A DNA stretch of 64,000 nucleotides from Monoplex corrugatus (GCA_030674185.1 CM060312.1:35753862-35817861), one strand, 5' to 3'. Positions 1-12,817 are shown, numbered from the stretch's first letter. Notes: generated by a model from the letters alone, not told the origin. Made by a program: numbers and translations.

Positions 1-46
1 TTACAACCTCAGTGTCGTGGAACGGCCTTACCGATTTCATCTTTTA

Positions 47-240
47 ATGTGTGTGTGTGCGCGCGCGCGCGCGGTGTGGTCTGTGTGTTTTGGGTCTGTG
101 TGGTCTCTGTGTGTGTGTGTGTCTGTGTGTGTGTCTCTGTGTGTATGTGTCTGTGTTTGTGTGTGTGTATGTTTGTGTTCGCGTGTGAGTGCGCGCGCGC
201 GCGCGTGTGTGTTGTGTGTGTGTACGCGCATGTGCTGTCA
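47..240. repeat. GT-rich interrupted microsatellite
   Basis: (GT)n with GC-alternating blocks (gcgcgcgcgcgc). Alternating purine-pyrimidine throughout, so it could adopt Z-DNA. The open frames of Cys-Val here are not genes. Confidence 0.95.
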
Positions 241-318
241 GTGCGACTTTTAATTAATATCAGTTTGAAAATAGTTTATTACAGTGATGTGAGTGCACTT
301 TCTGTGTCTGCCTGCGCA

Positions 319-347
319 GTGTGTGTGTGTGTGTGTGTATGTGTGTG

Positions 348-413
<66 letters not shown>
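319..413. repeat. (GT)n microsatellite
   Basis: Nearly pure GT dinucleotide tract with one TTG interruption. Confidence 0.97.
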
Positions 414-414
<1 letters not shown>

Positions 415-1045
415 TTGATGTGTACATGTTGTGCGCGCGTCGCCTCTTTAAACTCAGGTATTTTTTTAAACAAAACAGTTATATGTCCGACTTAGTTAAC
501 ACACCATACTACATGAGTACATCAGTGGCATCCATTAAAAAAAAAAAAGGCTGACTTCATTCTTACTAATGTTGCTATTTATACCGAGTTATAATGATTT
601 ATTTATAGTTTCTTACCGAATGTTTATTGACTAGCGGATTTTCCCGATTGGAAAGGTCTGGAAAGACGATGACGCAATCTATAAAAAATACACTTGGCGC
701 AAAGCTTACGGGTAAAATATGTGTCACCGTCAGGCTTTGAATATGGCATCTACGCAATGGGAGTTAATCAAACATACGTCTTTTGTAGAGAAAGTCGGCC
801 GTCTTTGTGCACATGCATGGCTGTGACACATATTACGCACGTACTACGCACACTGACTTCTCTGTCTCCATTTTTGTCTCTCTGGGATTAATAAGCTCTT
901 GCGACACAGAATGGTATCTTTTCATCCAGTTTTTTTCTTCACAGCATTTATGCAAAAATCGTGGATTCTACGAACAGAAAAATGTTAACGTGTTGGTTGT
1001 TTCTTTCCTTACACTGGTTATGTGTTTCATTGGTTTTGCAAAATT
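414..1045. other. Non-coding stretch, nothing recognised
   Basis: Mixed-composition sequence between two GT tracts. It has short open frames without homology or splice structure. I see no gene. Confidence 0.5.
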
Positions 1046-1063
1046 GCGTGCGTGCGCGCGCGC

Positions 1064-1130
<67 letters not shown>
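1046..1130. repeat. (CG)n/(GT)n microsatellite
   Basis: A CG-alternating head runs into a long pure (GT)n tract. Confidence 0.97.
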
Positions 1131-1132
<2 letters not shown>

Positions 1133-1303
1133 CGCACGGGCGTCACTGTGTTGATGAAAAAAAACAACAATACCATTTTCAACAACTTAAGAAGACATTG
1201 TTTTAGTGCAGAAGTTTTTGAATAAGCTCAGAACTGTAAGCAAAGATGAACTCCTGTCTTCTTTACAGGCAAGAGGTATGCTTGTAACTGATTGATTCTT
1301 TTA

Positions 1304-1330
1304 GAGAGAGAAATAGAGAGAGAGAGAGAG

Positions 1331-1414
<84 letters not shown>
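1304..1414. repeat. Compound (GA)n-(GT)n microsatellite
   Basis: A GA tract switches to a long GT tract and back to GAGAG. Confidence 0.97.
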
Positions 1415-2261
1415 AGACTGTGTTCAGGCGTATGCGTGTCACTGTGTTACTGCGAGAAACTTGTCTACCAAGTAAAGAGTAGGTCTTGCTTTAGTGCTGT
1501 AAAGAAGCTTTTAACAGAATCAATGTACCTAGAGCTTTATTCCCGCTTTCTTGTCTTCTTTACAGTGAATCATACAGAGATTCTCACGTGGGCGCGTAAG
1601 ACCACCTGACCTTTCAAGTTTTGTCTCGTCATAACATTAAGTAAATATTTATATCTATCCCGTTTGTGGGAGGCCATTGTACAGTGCCTATAGTAGGAAG
1701 GTCACACAGAAGCCCAGACCCAACCCATGCTCTAGTTTTTTTTCCCCCTTCCTGTGTCATTAAGCGTCAGCAAATACTACACTGTTGGCTTACGTGGCTG
1801 TATATATGTATTCTTTGTCATTATCGGTCGTCCAAGATTATAAAAAGGAACTGACAAGCACCCAGCACTTCACACACACTCAAGCTTTACGTACACGCGG
1901 CACCACTGTACAGAGGAAAACAAGAACTAAACTACGATTGGAATTAATCTGTTCGCTGAAGATCGAGTGTTATTTGTTTGTTGTTGCTGTTGTTGTTAGA
2001 TCGTTTGAACTAATTGTAATAATTGGAGGCTTTAGACTTAAATGTGACCACAGAGGAATGCTGTTTTTTGCTGCCTGAATCTCCTGAGTTTGCTCAGATA
2101 ACCCACAGCCTGAAGCTTTGTTATTTTCTATCCGGTTCGCCTGCGAGACATTTTGCTGGAAACTGATCGACCGAGTGGGTAAGACGTAATGTTTGTATGT
2201 GTAGTTAGACTTGTATGTGTGTATGTGTGCGGACATGTGTGTATGTGCGCACCTGGTGGCA

Positions 2262-2263
<2 letters not shown>
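1415..2263. other. Non-coding stretch, nothing recognised
   Basis: Ordinary unique-looking sequence with short random open frames. No splice-bounded coding block or transposon end was seen. Confidence 0.45.
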
Positions 2264-2306
<43 letters not shown>

Positions 2307-2346
2307 AACAGACAGACAAACAGACAGACAAACAGACAGAGACAGG
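2264..2346. repeat. Compound (GA)n-(CAGA/CAAA)n microsatellite
   Basis: A GA tract is followed by cagacaaacaga-type tetranucleotide units. Confidence 0.96.
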
Positions 2347-3206
2347 GAGAGCGCAGTGAACGCACGCATGCGTGTTGGATCGCCTAGAGGGAATCAAATT
2401 CGGAAATAATGAACAGGAATTTTATCGATTCATGCATGAGTCATGGAGGTGACTGGACAGACGCCAGTGGGATCAAAGAAAATAACTGTGAGGTCTCGGC
2501 TGAACGCAGTGATCGATATTTCTGGCTGTTTTCTGCTTTCGAGCTTGGTCGGGCCTTAGCAATAAATAAATAAAATTGATTAATCAAAATAAAGAAAGAA
2601 AATAAAAAGATAAACAAAAATGTCTGTGAACACTTTTTTTTGGCGGACTGATTGGTTCTTTTGATAAAGCCATGTACTCTAGACCTGGTGTCTCGAGCCC
2701 AATCCCAGGCCGTGACATTGAAAACAGGGCTGTTCGCTGTCCATCTGAATCGTTCTCGTGCTATCAGTTTAGTGTTTCATAGGTCTCTCTTTCCCCTCCT
2801 GATTTCAAGACCTTGCCAGCGCATAGGGCATTGCGCAGTCTCAGGGAGTCTGCCAGATAACTTCTGCAGATTTGGGTGGAGCGCATATGGAATTGTCCAA
2901 GCGCCATACATCCCTCTTGAACAACCTCCAAATTCTAAACTCTCAATGCATAACATGGGCAGAGACAGACAGGCTACTTCGCTTTGTGGTACGCTGCCTA
3001 TGTCTGTCCATAGATTTAAATAGTACATTGATTGGCTGCTCAGCGAACTCATGGGCTGTATTGGCTTCAGTATCAATTCCTACTTGTTATGTCAGACTGA
3101 ATTTTTAGCAAAATTCGAAATAACGTCGAGATAAGTTAAATATTGTTGTGTTGGTAAAGAATATTGTGTTTCTGTGGCTATGGTTTGCTCCAGTTTGAGT
3201 TATGAT
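2347..3206. other. Non-coding stretch, nothing recognised
   Basis: Open frames of about 100 codons occur on both strands at 2650-3080, but neither shows a motif I recognise. It may be an old repeat. Confidence 0.4.
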
Positions 3207-3245
3207 TGTGATGATGATGATGATGACGACGACGACAGCAGCAAC

Positions 3246-3285
<40 letters not shown>

Positions 3286-4605
3286 GTGGTGATGACGACG
3301 ATACGATATGGTCTGTCTGATCAGAAAATAGATGCGCTTGGTTGAGGACCCAGCTGGATGTGGAACAGCAACAGCTGTGGCTGAACAAGCCGATTGATGA
3401 GTGACAGTTCGTGGTACAGCTTACGCATGTAAAGGCTGATGTCGCTGTTACAGCTTTTCTTCTCTCTCTCTTTTGTCCGACCACAGTCGAGTTCGTTTCT
3501 CCTCTGCAATGGCGATGCCTACACGAACAGTATGTCGCCAGGCATGGCAATGTGTAGCTGTCTCCTTCCAGATGTTTACACTGATATTGGCAGATTTCAG
3601 GTCATGTTTGCAAACATCTTTATATTACTGCAGCAGTGGGCGCCCTGTGGACTGGGTTCCCACAGTGAGCTCTCAGTAAGGACATCTTTTGTTGGATTTG
3701 ACCATACTGCATGCGGTGAACATGGCTAAGTCAGCGCAGTCGTCATTGTGTGAAGACGGCACACATCCTTAGCATGCTAGCCTGGTCCAGGACATCCTTT
3801 TTGGCATACAGTCTTCCAGGAAAAGCCCAGGGTACGGCTTAAGCACAGCAAGTGGAAGCTGTTGAGGTAATGCACTTTGTGCAAGTACGTCGTCCAGCTC
3901 TTGCTGCTGTAGAGAAGGATACTCAATATGCAGGCTGTGTACACCCCAGTCTTGGTGGCTGTGGTGAGCTTGCTGTTTTCCCACACTCTCTTGGATACCT
4001 TGACGATGGCAGCAGCAACGTTCACAATCTGCCTCTAGATCTCTGGGTTGAAGGACAGGTTGCTGGAGACTGTCAGGCTTAGGTAAAGTAAGTGAATTTA
4101 TTTACCACTTGAAGGGGCGAGATCGCCAATGTTGATACTTGGGTCTCTGTTGACGTTTTGTCCCATGATCTCTGTCTTTTCAGACTGATGATGTAGCCAA
4201 AATCTTGACAGGCCTGTGCTGGGGAACTGACTAATCTCTGAAGACCTGACTGTGTGTAAGATGTCAAGGCGTCATCATCAGCACAGATTATGGTCTGGAT
4301 CAGGACCTAACGTGATTTGGTTTTTGCTCTGAAGCGTAAGGTCAAACAGCTTGCCGTCAGACCTAGTGTGCAGGTATTTTCCATCATCAGACGCTCTGAA
4401 AGTGTCTGACAGTACGATGGAGAAGAAAACCCAAAGGCGGCGCGGCAAGGACACAGACCTGCTTTTCTCCGCTTGAATAGGGATTGGCTTTGAGTATGAT
4501 ACATCAAACTGCACTTTCCTCTGCATGCCTTCATAGAAAGAGATAATGAGATTCAGCAACTTCGGTGGGTTTCCGATCTTCTCCAGGAGTGCGAAGAAGC
4601 TTCAT
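3205..4605 (-). mobile_element. Jockey-like non-LTR retrotransposon, 5'-truncated and decayed
   Basis: Read on the minus strand, this is the 3' half of a LINE ORF2. The upstream part has reverse-transcriptase sequence FFALLEKIGNPPKLLNLIIS then FYEGMQRKVQFD (about 4600-4500). The middle has LQRLVSSPAQACQDFG (4230-4180). The thumb region is KVSKRVWENSKLTTATKTGV then YTACILSILLYSSKSWTTYL (4000-3870). Near the C terminus lies a zinc-finger-like TCVSCTTNCHSSIGLFSHSC (about 3430-3370). It ends in a GAT/GAC-type trinucleotide microsatellite (3207-3300), a usual 3' tail. Frameshifts and stops split the frame several times, so it is a dead copy. Confidence 0.8.
3207..3300. repeat. (GAT)n/(GAC)n microsatellite, LINE 3' tail
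   Basis: Trinucleotide array at the 3' end of the minus-strand LINE. It most likely began as that element's tail. Confidence 0.85.
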
Positions 4606-4850
4606 CTGCAAACCATATGCACATACATACATATATTTATTCAAAGATCTGGGCAGAATAATGGTCAGTTTTAGCTTTCGACATCATTTCGTAATGAGTT
4701 ACAAGTTTAGAGGACCGCCACTGACTTTCGGCACATCTACGAGCTTGTTTGGCTACCTTTGTTTCATTTATTTCATATACATACATGAATTAGCACAGGA
4801 TGCCACTGAACATTTGGTTAGAAGTGGAAGTGCATATTGGTGAATAAGAA

Positions 4851-5097
4851 GCTATGATATCCATTGGAATTGACATGATTTACAGGATCTTTAACGAGCT
4901 TATTTGAAGTTCTGTGTATGTATACACACGAAAGGACTTCGGGCACTAGCAGGTCTGCACATTATGTTGACCTGGGAGATCGGGAAAATCTCCACCCTTC
5001 ACCCACCTGGGTGGGAGGTACCCTGGCAGAACTGAACCCAGGACTTTCCGAATGGAAGTCTGAAGGCTTACCCATTTGACAATCGCGCTGTCGTTTT
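4851..5097 (-). mobile_element. tRNA-derived SINE, near full length
   Basis: On the minus strand the head reads gtcaaatgggtaagccttca (A-box-like) and then cctgggttcagttc (B-box-like). A body with gggtggagattttcccgat and gcagacctgctagtgcc follows, and the tail has cgttaaagatcctgtaaatc. The same blocks recur near 12826, 33350, 52150 and 57470, so this is a dispersed family. Confidence 0.75.
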
Positions 5098-5141
5098 CTG
5101 TTACAATCTTGGGCATTTCTGCTCGTAAATTTCTCCGTTCA

Positions 5142-5142
5142 A

Positions 5143-5207
<65 letters not shown>

Positions 5208-5279
5208 AACAATAATAATAATAGTAATAATAATAATAGATAATAATAATAATAATAATAAAATAATAATAATAATATG
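5142..5279. repeat. (ATG)n then (AAT)n microsatellite
   Basis: About 22 ATG units followed by imperfect AAT units. It sits next to the SINE head. Confidence 0.96.
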
Positions 5280-6984
5280 ATTGCTTAATGTTTTCTGTTT
5301 CTATAAGAAGAGAAATTTGCCACAGATTTGAATTGAAGCTTGCTGAATGACGATGCAAACATTATTTAGCTCTATATGCTCACGAGCCCCGAGGCATGGC
5401 GAGATGAATCACAGAGTGCAGCAGAACTAGTTGCTTGTTTCTTATCCATGTCTATAATATGTCTCAATGCGCCGGACCCGCCGGGCACATACTGTACGGC
5501 GCTGCAGAGGGCTTGGGTTCGCACAAATCACATGTTTTTGTAGCTCTAGTACCACAGACTTCTTACGTGCAAGAGGTCGGTGTTGCATACACGCAGACTG
5601 ACCGCTGGCGTCAAGCAAGTGATACCATGATCGCCTGCGAAATTATGTTGTAGCCGTCCATCAGTATTAGTCTCTAATCCGAGGCATGTTTTCGTCTACT
5701 CCAAAGAATCCATGTTTTCAACTAATCTAACATTTGCACAGGTGATACATTGTGATTTCAAGACTTCTTCGAGCCTCATCCAGAAAAGTTTCGTTTTAAA
5801 GCATTCCAAAATATATAATCAATATTATCTTTCATTTCCAAATAAAAATCACTATAAAAGTTATTCACAAGTCTAATTTCTTTTAGAATTACATTAGTTC
5901 AAACAGTTTTTATGTACAATACATATTTGTGGCCATTTCAGTTTAACTTCTCGTATTTTTGAATTTTCATACTTTTTTTCCATGGAATATCTGTTCCCAA
6001 TTTCTCTGACCACTTCGAATAAAATTTTGGAAGTGAATGATCTGCTGGAAATATTTTGTCGTATAATAGTGCTCCTTTCGATGCATATCAAGTTGTTTTC
6101 AGTGCTTGAAAATATCATGTGCATTTGGTATATTCAGCTTAGTCTCTCTTGTACGTATACTTTAACAAACTGTGTACATCCATTAAGAATGAGAAATTTA
6201 CACTCATTTTGTACTTTTCTGTTGAATTCACGATGTGTTAAAATGATCATTTCTATCCAAAAAGAATGCAATACAGTAGATTCCGTTTCGAATCCATCTA
6301 TTGTAGTTTACGATATCATTCCCAGTAGAGATGTTATCATTATATAAGATCGTTTTTGACAGTAACTCATTTGTTGTTCTATACGACTGCAAAATTGATC
6401 ATTTACCTTAAAGCTGTGTTTACAGAAAAGTTGTCATTGGCTTTATGTAAACCATAGCTGGCACCATATTTTTCGAAATTTGTTCAAAAGGGTATATAGT
6501 TCACTAGATATGGTTTTCCATTTATGTTTAGTGTTTTTAAACTTTCTCGGCCAGGAAAGTTTTAAAGCTTCAATATACCTTTTTAAATCTGGTATGTTGA
6601 ACCCTCTATGTTTACGCTATTTCGAGTAGGTTTTCTGTTAATACGGTCACATTTACCATTCTAGAGAAACGAAAAAGACATTTTTGAAGGTTACTGACAA
6701 AGTCTTCAGGGGAATATGGCAGCAGCATCCAGAGATGGATATCAGTAATTTGAGCTCAGCAGCTCTTCCAAGAGGAGTTATATTTCGCTGTATCCAAATT
6801 TTAAAATGAAGCTCGTACTTCTGATAATTGTTCAGCATGATTTATTTCTTTATGTCTCTTTACATCTTGTGTAAACCATAACCTCATATTTTGAGTCTCT
6901 GAGGGTTCCAGTTTATATTCCGATGCTGCATATGTTTTGTTAACGAACGCTTTTTGCTTCCTAACCAGACTGCTTGTGTTTTGT
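5280..6984. other. AT-rich non-coding stretch, nothing recognised
   Basis: No exon-like blocks, transposon ends or structured repeats seen. The short open frames are AT-rich and lack homology. Confidence 0.45.
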
Positions 6985-7415
6985 CATCTCACCAGACGGC
7001 AGATGCACATTAGAACTGGCCAAGCTACAACAGCATTCAAGGAAATGAAAAGCGCTCTTACCAACAAAAGCCTACCAGTTAACATCAAGAAGAGAGTTCT
7101 TTAGCGTTAAGTAGAATCAATACTGTTGTTCGGATGCAAAGCTTGGACAATCAACAATCAAAGTCAGCTGAAATGTGGCTTTTGAGAAGAATGTTAAGAG
7201 TTCCATGGATAGCAAAGAAAACAAACGAGACAGTCTTTAAAAAAGAAGAAGAAGAAGAAAAGAAGAAAAGAAGAAGAAGAGAAGAAGAAGAAAGAAGAGA
7301 AGAAGAAGAAGAAAAAGAAGAGGAAGAAGAGAAGATCTGGAAAAGAAGAGCAACATTTCTAGGACATTTTATGTGACAAGAGAATTTTGAGCACCTAGTC
7401 ACAACGGAAAAGAAA
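6985..7415 (+). mobile_element. RTE-type LINE fragment (copy A), disrupted by (GAA)n
   Basis: Decayed match to the C-terminal region of the RTE copies elsewhere in the window. It contains recognisable EMWLLRRMLRVPWIAKKTNE at about 7170-7230. An in-frame stop falls where other copies read LECY. The stretch between the TNETV block and the ATFLGHFM block is replaced by a GAA array. No 3' tail is visible. Confidence 0.85.
7237..7336. repeat. (GAA)n-rich purine tract inside RTE copy A
   Basis: About 100 bases of interrupted GAA, all purine on one strand. It replaces the matching piece of the LINE, so it expanded after insertion. Confidence 0.95.
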
Positions 7416-8700
7416 ATGAAGTACACATATCAGTGCATTTGCGCACATAATCTAAGAAGATGCCCCTGGCGTTGACCATTCCGACTAATTTATCCCACAG
7501 GGGATTTAACAAGCATACCTGAATACAAATTTAGACATAACTAAGGAAACTAAAACATAAAAACGGGCCTAAATTACATAAATTGCTTCCGCATATCGCA
7601 TTTCCCTAGAGCCAAAAATGCACTCAATATATGTACCCAATTATCAACTACGAGAAAGTATGTAAGACTTTATCGAACACAATCAGGTGAATGGACCAGC
7701 AAGGCAGAAAATAATAGGGAGAAATGACAGAAAGCAAAAGAACAAGGCAGAAACAAAGAGAGTGACAGAAAAGAGGAAATTTCTAGCACAGAATTTCCAG
7801 AAGGTGGGGATGCTATTTATATTGAAAGAGCCCCCGTCATCCCCAGGGGGGGGGGGAACAACAACAAACAAACAAACAAACAAACAAACAAACAAAAGTA
7901 ATATAAATAATAAGACATCTAGTACAAACTGTTATACAATATCATTGACAATGTTTGCAATATAATTTTCAAAACAAATAGCTTTTGAATAATCATGGCA
8001 TATACAATACATCCACGCAATCACTTCGGCTCATCCATGCTCACACATTCACATACACTTACGCGCACATACACTCATACGTGCGAACCCCACCCCAACC
8101 CCCTGCGCATATGTACCCAGTTACACACGCAAACACGTGCAGTCACACAGGCACACACATCATCGACAGATTACCGTAATCATCAATATGAAAAAGATAA
8201 GCGCCAATTTTAGATACACTACTGAGTGACTCTCACATTACTTTTTGAATGCCTGTACCCGAGAATCCATAGACCATTCAACAGATCGCACAGTTAACGT
8301 AATCAATCCTTCTACCAGTCAGTCATCCATTTACTTACTCAATTCCTTGCTCGCTCTCTTGCTCGATTGATCAAGTAACTAAGTGCAACAGTGACTACGC
8401 GAACATTTTCGTATAACAGCCTGTGCGCATTTGGGTGCATTATGTTCTTTTCTGGCCTTTCGTCTTTTAAGATGTAACTGGAGAAAGGAGATCCGGCCTC
8501 AGCCATGTGGCCTCATCCCATTAATAAATCAAAGAGTACGTCTAATATACCTGACCTATTAAAGTTTGGCAATATCCCCACCCCTCTCCACCTCCACATC
8601 CCCGCATATCGCTTTAAAAAAAACAACTTCAATGTTCGTGTTGATGTCGACATACACGGTTTCTCCCGTTCTTAGTTTAGCTATTGTATTTCCATTAGAG
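7416..8700. other. Non-coding stretch with small simple repeats
   Basis: Holds a G10 run, a (CAAA)n tract (7848-7895) and a CA-rich patch (8040-8160). No gene is recognised. Confidence 0.5.
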
Positions 8701-10099
8701 GACCACGTCGCCATAGTGGCTGACTGGTCCTTGATCATAGCAATCTAGAGTTCGTTTGGGTCAAATCTTCCCTGATTGAGATGCTGATCTGTTTTAAGTT
8801 ACGGCGGGATGCCAACATGGCAGATTTCAGAGGTCTGGAGGAAAATAGCACTATAATGGGCCGTGATCTGTCACCTTGGGAGTTGCCAGTACTATGTGAT
8901 ATTTCAGCATCATCTTTTGACTCTGGAAACCCTATTTTGTTTGTAATAATATCTACTTTGTTTGAAAAAATATCTACCCCCCCCCCCCGTCCCCACTGCA
9001 CTTTCTTCACCCCACAGACCCTTACATTCCATGATCCGCTATGTTTTCCTGATCAAATATGCAAGCTTTATGATATTGTTTTCTTTAAAGATGATGATCA
9101 AGCTGATCCCGAAGTCGAAAGTTGTCTCCACAAAGTTTGTTTATCTCCTCCTTTAGTTTGGCCGTATCATTTGCCATTTCAAATAAAGGAGACTAACGTC
9201 TATCAAGTTTGCAACTCATACTTGACAATATTTGTCCATGTCATCTCTCATTTTATTTTTATAGTCCTTTGTAACCACATTATAAGTTTCTTTTTTGGTT
9301 TATATCCGACAGAATGTTGTCTGCTGACATGTCTGTCTCTTTGTTTGTGTGAGAATCACTTATTTGTTTTGTTTGTTTGTTTTTCTCTTTTCTGCCGGGA
9401 TCCTTGCTCGAGGGTGGCGCCTAAGCCACTTCCAGATGATGCAGAGGATGGGTTTCTTTTATTTGCAAGCTTATTAGCGAAGTGTTTTTTTAATTTTAGG
9501 TTTAGTGCTCATACTCACAGTTGTTTATCCGGTGTTGTGTCTAGAACAAAAACACATCATCCTTGAACACGCAGACACTACTACATATCAAGATATTTTC
9601 AAAACAGGCATTTGTAACCCTTTCACGTTTCTGAATAACACATTACCACACACACACACAAAAAGGTTGCATCACGCTGTGTCAAAACACAATGTTTGGC
9701 CCGTTCGCCCAAAAATAGGGTTTGCAGCTTTGATTCACTGCATTACTGGTTTCACTCGCACAGCGCGGTCATATCGTGCGATATGACAGAGGTTCAAAGT
9801 AAAGGTCCGAATGAAAATAAACACAACACGAAGTTCACACTGTTTATCAAGTCAAACCACAATAATTATCCACTAAAATACACCTGCTGATCTGTATTTG
9901 CAGAAAGAATGTATTTTCACAAAGTCTGTGAACAATATGTTCTTTATAGGCCCTACTTTCAGAACTTTTCCAAAGCTTTTTTTTTTTTGGACAGAGACGC
10001 GAGCTGTCAAAGACATGCCCGCATGCGAGAGCTATTGTTCGACCCAGAGCACTGAATTTGTTTTGAACAGATGCTACATTACGCACTATAGTTGATTCA
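8701..10099. other. Non-coding stretch, nothing recognised
   Basis: A 261-codon open frame starts at 8781 but has no domain or motif I can name and uneven composition. I treat it as chance or a very old repeat. Confidence 0.4.
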
Positions 10100-10395
10100 T
10101 CTCTCTTTAACAGTCCAAGATTTATTTGATTCTATTTTTGGTTTGTTTCTGTCCAAATTTTCCCTTTCATGATCATGGTCACGGTTGCAGTCTGCACCTG
10201 GTAATGTTTCTGCTATCAGTAAAGAATGTCTAAATCTCTTATTTTTCAGCATATAATCAGTTTGATTTCTTGTGCTGTCTCCTAGAATCGTCCTTGTCCA
10301 TTTTCTTCTGTTAGGTTGCTCAAACCAAGTGTTTTCTATTATGAATTCATTTCCTTGTGTCCACTCAACAAGTTTCTCTCCCCTTTCAGTTCGCG
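10100..10395 (-). mobile_element. RTE-type LINE endonuclease fragment
   Basis: Read on the minus strand it gives GEKLVEWTQGNEFIIENTWF, then RNQTDYMLKNKRFRHSLLIA and ETLPGADCNRDHDH. This is the end of an apurinic-type endonuclease domain of RTE elements: the NTWF, RNQxDY and PGADCxxDH motifs, with the catalytic DH slightly changed. It has no attached RT and is a fragment. Confidence 0.75.
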
Positions 10396-10736
10396 AAAAC
10401 CACGAGGTCCAACTATGTCGTCTACTTTTACCCTTTATGATTTAACGTCTTGTTATTTACACTTGAACTTACATACATTCATACGCACACATCTATGTCA
10501 ATGGTCAAATCATCATGTCAGCGTGTCTGTTTAATGATGATCCTCCCATCATGGCTTCTCACGTCTGAAATATACGCACACGTGCATCTGTATATTTATA
10601 CACAGTTAGTTCAGTCGGTCCACTAAAGCTTTGTTATCCTTGCATGTTAGTTCGCATATTCTTTCTTTATACTAATTATGATACTTAATACACTGGTTGT
10701 AATATCATTTCCTTTATATTGTCATCTTTATACACA

Positions 10737-11250
10737 CACAGCATTCCAGAAGATGAAAAGCATTCTTACCAACAAATATCTATCAATTAACATCAACGAG
10801 AGAGTTCTTGAATGTTATGTAGAACCGATAATGCTGTACGGTTGTGAGGCTTTGGACAGTCAACAAGCAACGTTAGAACAAGACTGAGGCAGCTGAGATG
10901 TGGTTTCTCAGAAGAATGTTGAGAGTGCCATGGACAGCAAAGAAAACAAACGAGACAGTCTTGATGAAGGCAGACACAAGAAGATCATTCCTAAGGAAGA
11001 TTAGGAAAAGACAGGCAACATTTATAGGCCATTTTATGAGGAAAGGGGAATTGGAGCACCTGGTCACAACAGGAAGGCTAGACGGAAAGAGAGCACCAGG
11101 TAGACCCAGGGAGAAGATACTAGACGGACTTGCAGAGTGGCTGAAGACAGAGAGGGTGGAAGAGATGTTCGCGGCAACAAGAGATAGAAACAGATGGAAG
11201 GCCATGATCGCCAACGCCATGTGGCAAGACACTTGATGATGATGATGATG
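10737..11250 (+). mobile_element. RTE-type LINE (copy B), 5'-truncated
   Basis: Starts abruptly at gcattccagaagatgaaaag and carries the C-terminal part of RT: ERVLECYVEPIMLYGCEA, MWFLRRMLRVPWTAKKTNET, RQATFIGHFMRKGELEHLVT. The frame breaks near 10880 and then stays open to the TGA that begins the (TGA)n tail. An ACACACA run lies on both sides and could be the target duplication, but lies in simple sequence. Confidence 0.9.
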
Positions 11251-11305
11251 ACACACACACGCCACCACACACACACACCGCGCGCGCGTGCACACACACA
11301 CATGC

Positions 11306-11367
<62 letters not shown>
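11235..11367. repeat. (TGA)n, (CA)n and (GA)n compound microsatellite
   Basis: The RTE tail runs into CA-rich and then a pure GA tract (11310-11367). Confidence 0.95.
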
Positions 11368-11372
<5 letters not shown>

Positions 11373-12234
11373 CATTAACTGACTCACACATACAGAACTG
11401 TAACTTGGTCGTTGTTTTTTCAGGAGTGTATTTTGCCAGGAAAATTCAGCTTCGTGGATTACAGTTTTACTGGAAACCGTCAGTTTTCATGTTTTTTCGT
11501 AGACCAAGTTTTTGTTGTTTTGTTTTGTTTTGTTTTTTAATCTGGAAAGGATCAGTCAGTGTAAGCTTGCCTTTAAACAAATACATTTGCGAGTAAGAGG
11601 TCCAGCCATCTTCTGGTGCCGTCTAAGTTCTAGTGTGGTTAGTTTCATTGACAGCGGTCAGGTCGGAAGACGGCTAGTTAAACCTCCCCCATCCCCCCAC
11701 CCCCGGCAAATTTAGGTTTCTGATTATGGATTCGATGACATCACGAGTTATTTTTATAAACAAGTAAGCTGTCATACATCCCACAATGCATCAATAAACA
11801 CCAAGCATAGAAACAGGAAGTGACAACGAGAGAGGGGATTGCACTGCGAATCGTCTGCTGTGGAAACATATTTGAATTGTTTTCCTGAAGGAAATCACGA
11901 GTCCGTCTTTTAATCTAAATTGAGGAAAGAAACTTAATGATCACATCTGCTAACGCAGGACAATATCAAAAGAGTCGATGTTTTTCTGACTAGTGATCGA
12001 CTCATTAGAAAGAAGGAACCCGACTTGGCCAGAAGCTGACAGGCTTGCGACTTGTTAATTTTTGGGTGAGGTGTGCGTGTGAAGCTCGAGAAAGCGTGAA
12101 ATAAATATGTCTGCGGAATCAATGTAATTTTGAAGTTGAAATGTACTTTGATTGGAAGTTTTATTCATCTTTCTTCATTTCCGATAATTTCCCATGCGTT
12201 ACAATGATTTTCATGAAATTTTCTTTCGCTTTGT
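11368..12234. other. Non-coding stretch, nothing recognised
   Basis: No exon-like or repeat structure recognised. An isolated acaggaagtgac (ETS-like) occurs near 11814. Confidence 0.4.
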
Positions 12235-12345
12235 AATGGACCAATGATATCCCGTCATTCGTGCGTTGCGGAATGCTCATTGTGTCGTCCGCCATTTGCA
12301 TCCATCAGACGCCGGCGTGCTAGACAGTGAATAGTTGAGGAGCGT
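12235..12345 (+). promoter_or_regulatory. Possible promoter-like patch
   Basis: A CpG-richer island in AT-rich DNA, with accaatg (CCAAT-like), cgtgcgttgcgg, cgtccgccattt (YY1-like) and gacgccggcg. It could belong to the 5' end of UBA1 or of another transcript. No transcript evidence, so low confidence. Confidence 0.2.
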
Positions 12346-12779
12346 GTGTTTGAACTTTAAATTATTTTCAGGTTATTTCCTTTCACCATTTTTCCAATTT
12401 CACAGTTAATCGTGCTTTGATCTTGCTATTTGTTAGAATGTGGAGCGCTTCAGATGAAGAGGTGCTTCCTCGTTTCACAAAGGGAAACGGGATTGCCAAC
12501 AGGAAATGCGCTGCTGGAAGCATAAATGGAACTGCCGTTGTTCCGTTGCTTTTCGTCCGTAGGAAAATCATTTGAAATTTAAGACGTCAGTCAGATTTGT
12601 ACTGTTTAGCATAACTAGACACACTGCTACATTTTATGAAAGGTGGGAGAGGGGTGGAAAGAAAAAGGGTGGGGGATGGGAGGTATCCACAGCAGCTTGA
12701 CAGTCCTATTGAGACTATTCTGTTGTGCTTCTATAAATCAATGAATGCATGATTATAATCACAATCTAGAATAGCTCAG

Positions 12780-12817
12780 TTGGGGTACATGGCCTATATC
12801 CGGCTAGGGAGTGTAAA
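12780..12817. repeat. 38-base direct repeat, copy 1
   Basis: Identical to 13195-13232. It begins ttggggtacatggcctatat. Confidence 0.95.

Noticed and set aside
49..495. Open frames of Cys-Val or His-Thr repeats on both strands
   Set aside because: They are translations of (GT)n/(CA)n microsatellites. The same explains frames at 807-1154, 1292-1609, 23767-24233, 31117-31551, 34001-34472, 39543-39855, 50725-51108 and 59791-60181.
8781..9566. 261-codon open frame on the + strand
   Set aside because: No domain, no splice structure, no motif I recognise; includes poly-C and T-rich runs. Kept only as a remark.
12438..12575. 45-codon open frame MWSASDEEVLPRF...
   Set aside because: Short, no homology recognised, no splice support.
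12772..12783. tagctcagttgg, a perfect tRNA A box
   Set aside because: The nearest B-box-like site is about 95 bases away and no cloverleaf can be drawn, so it is not a tRNA gene.
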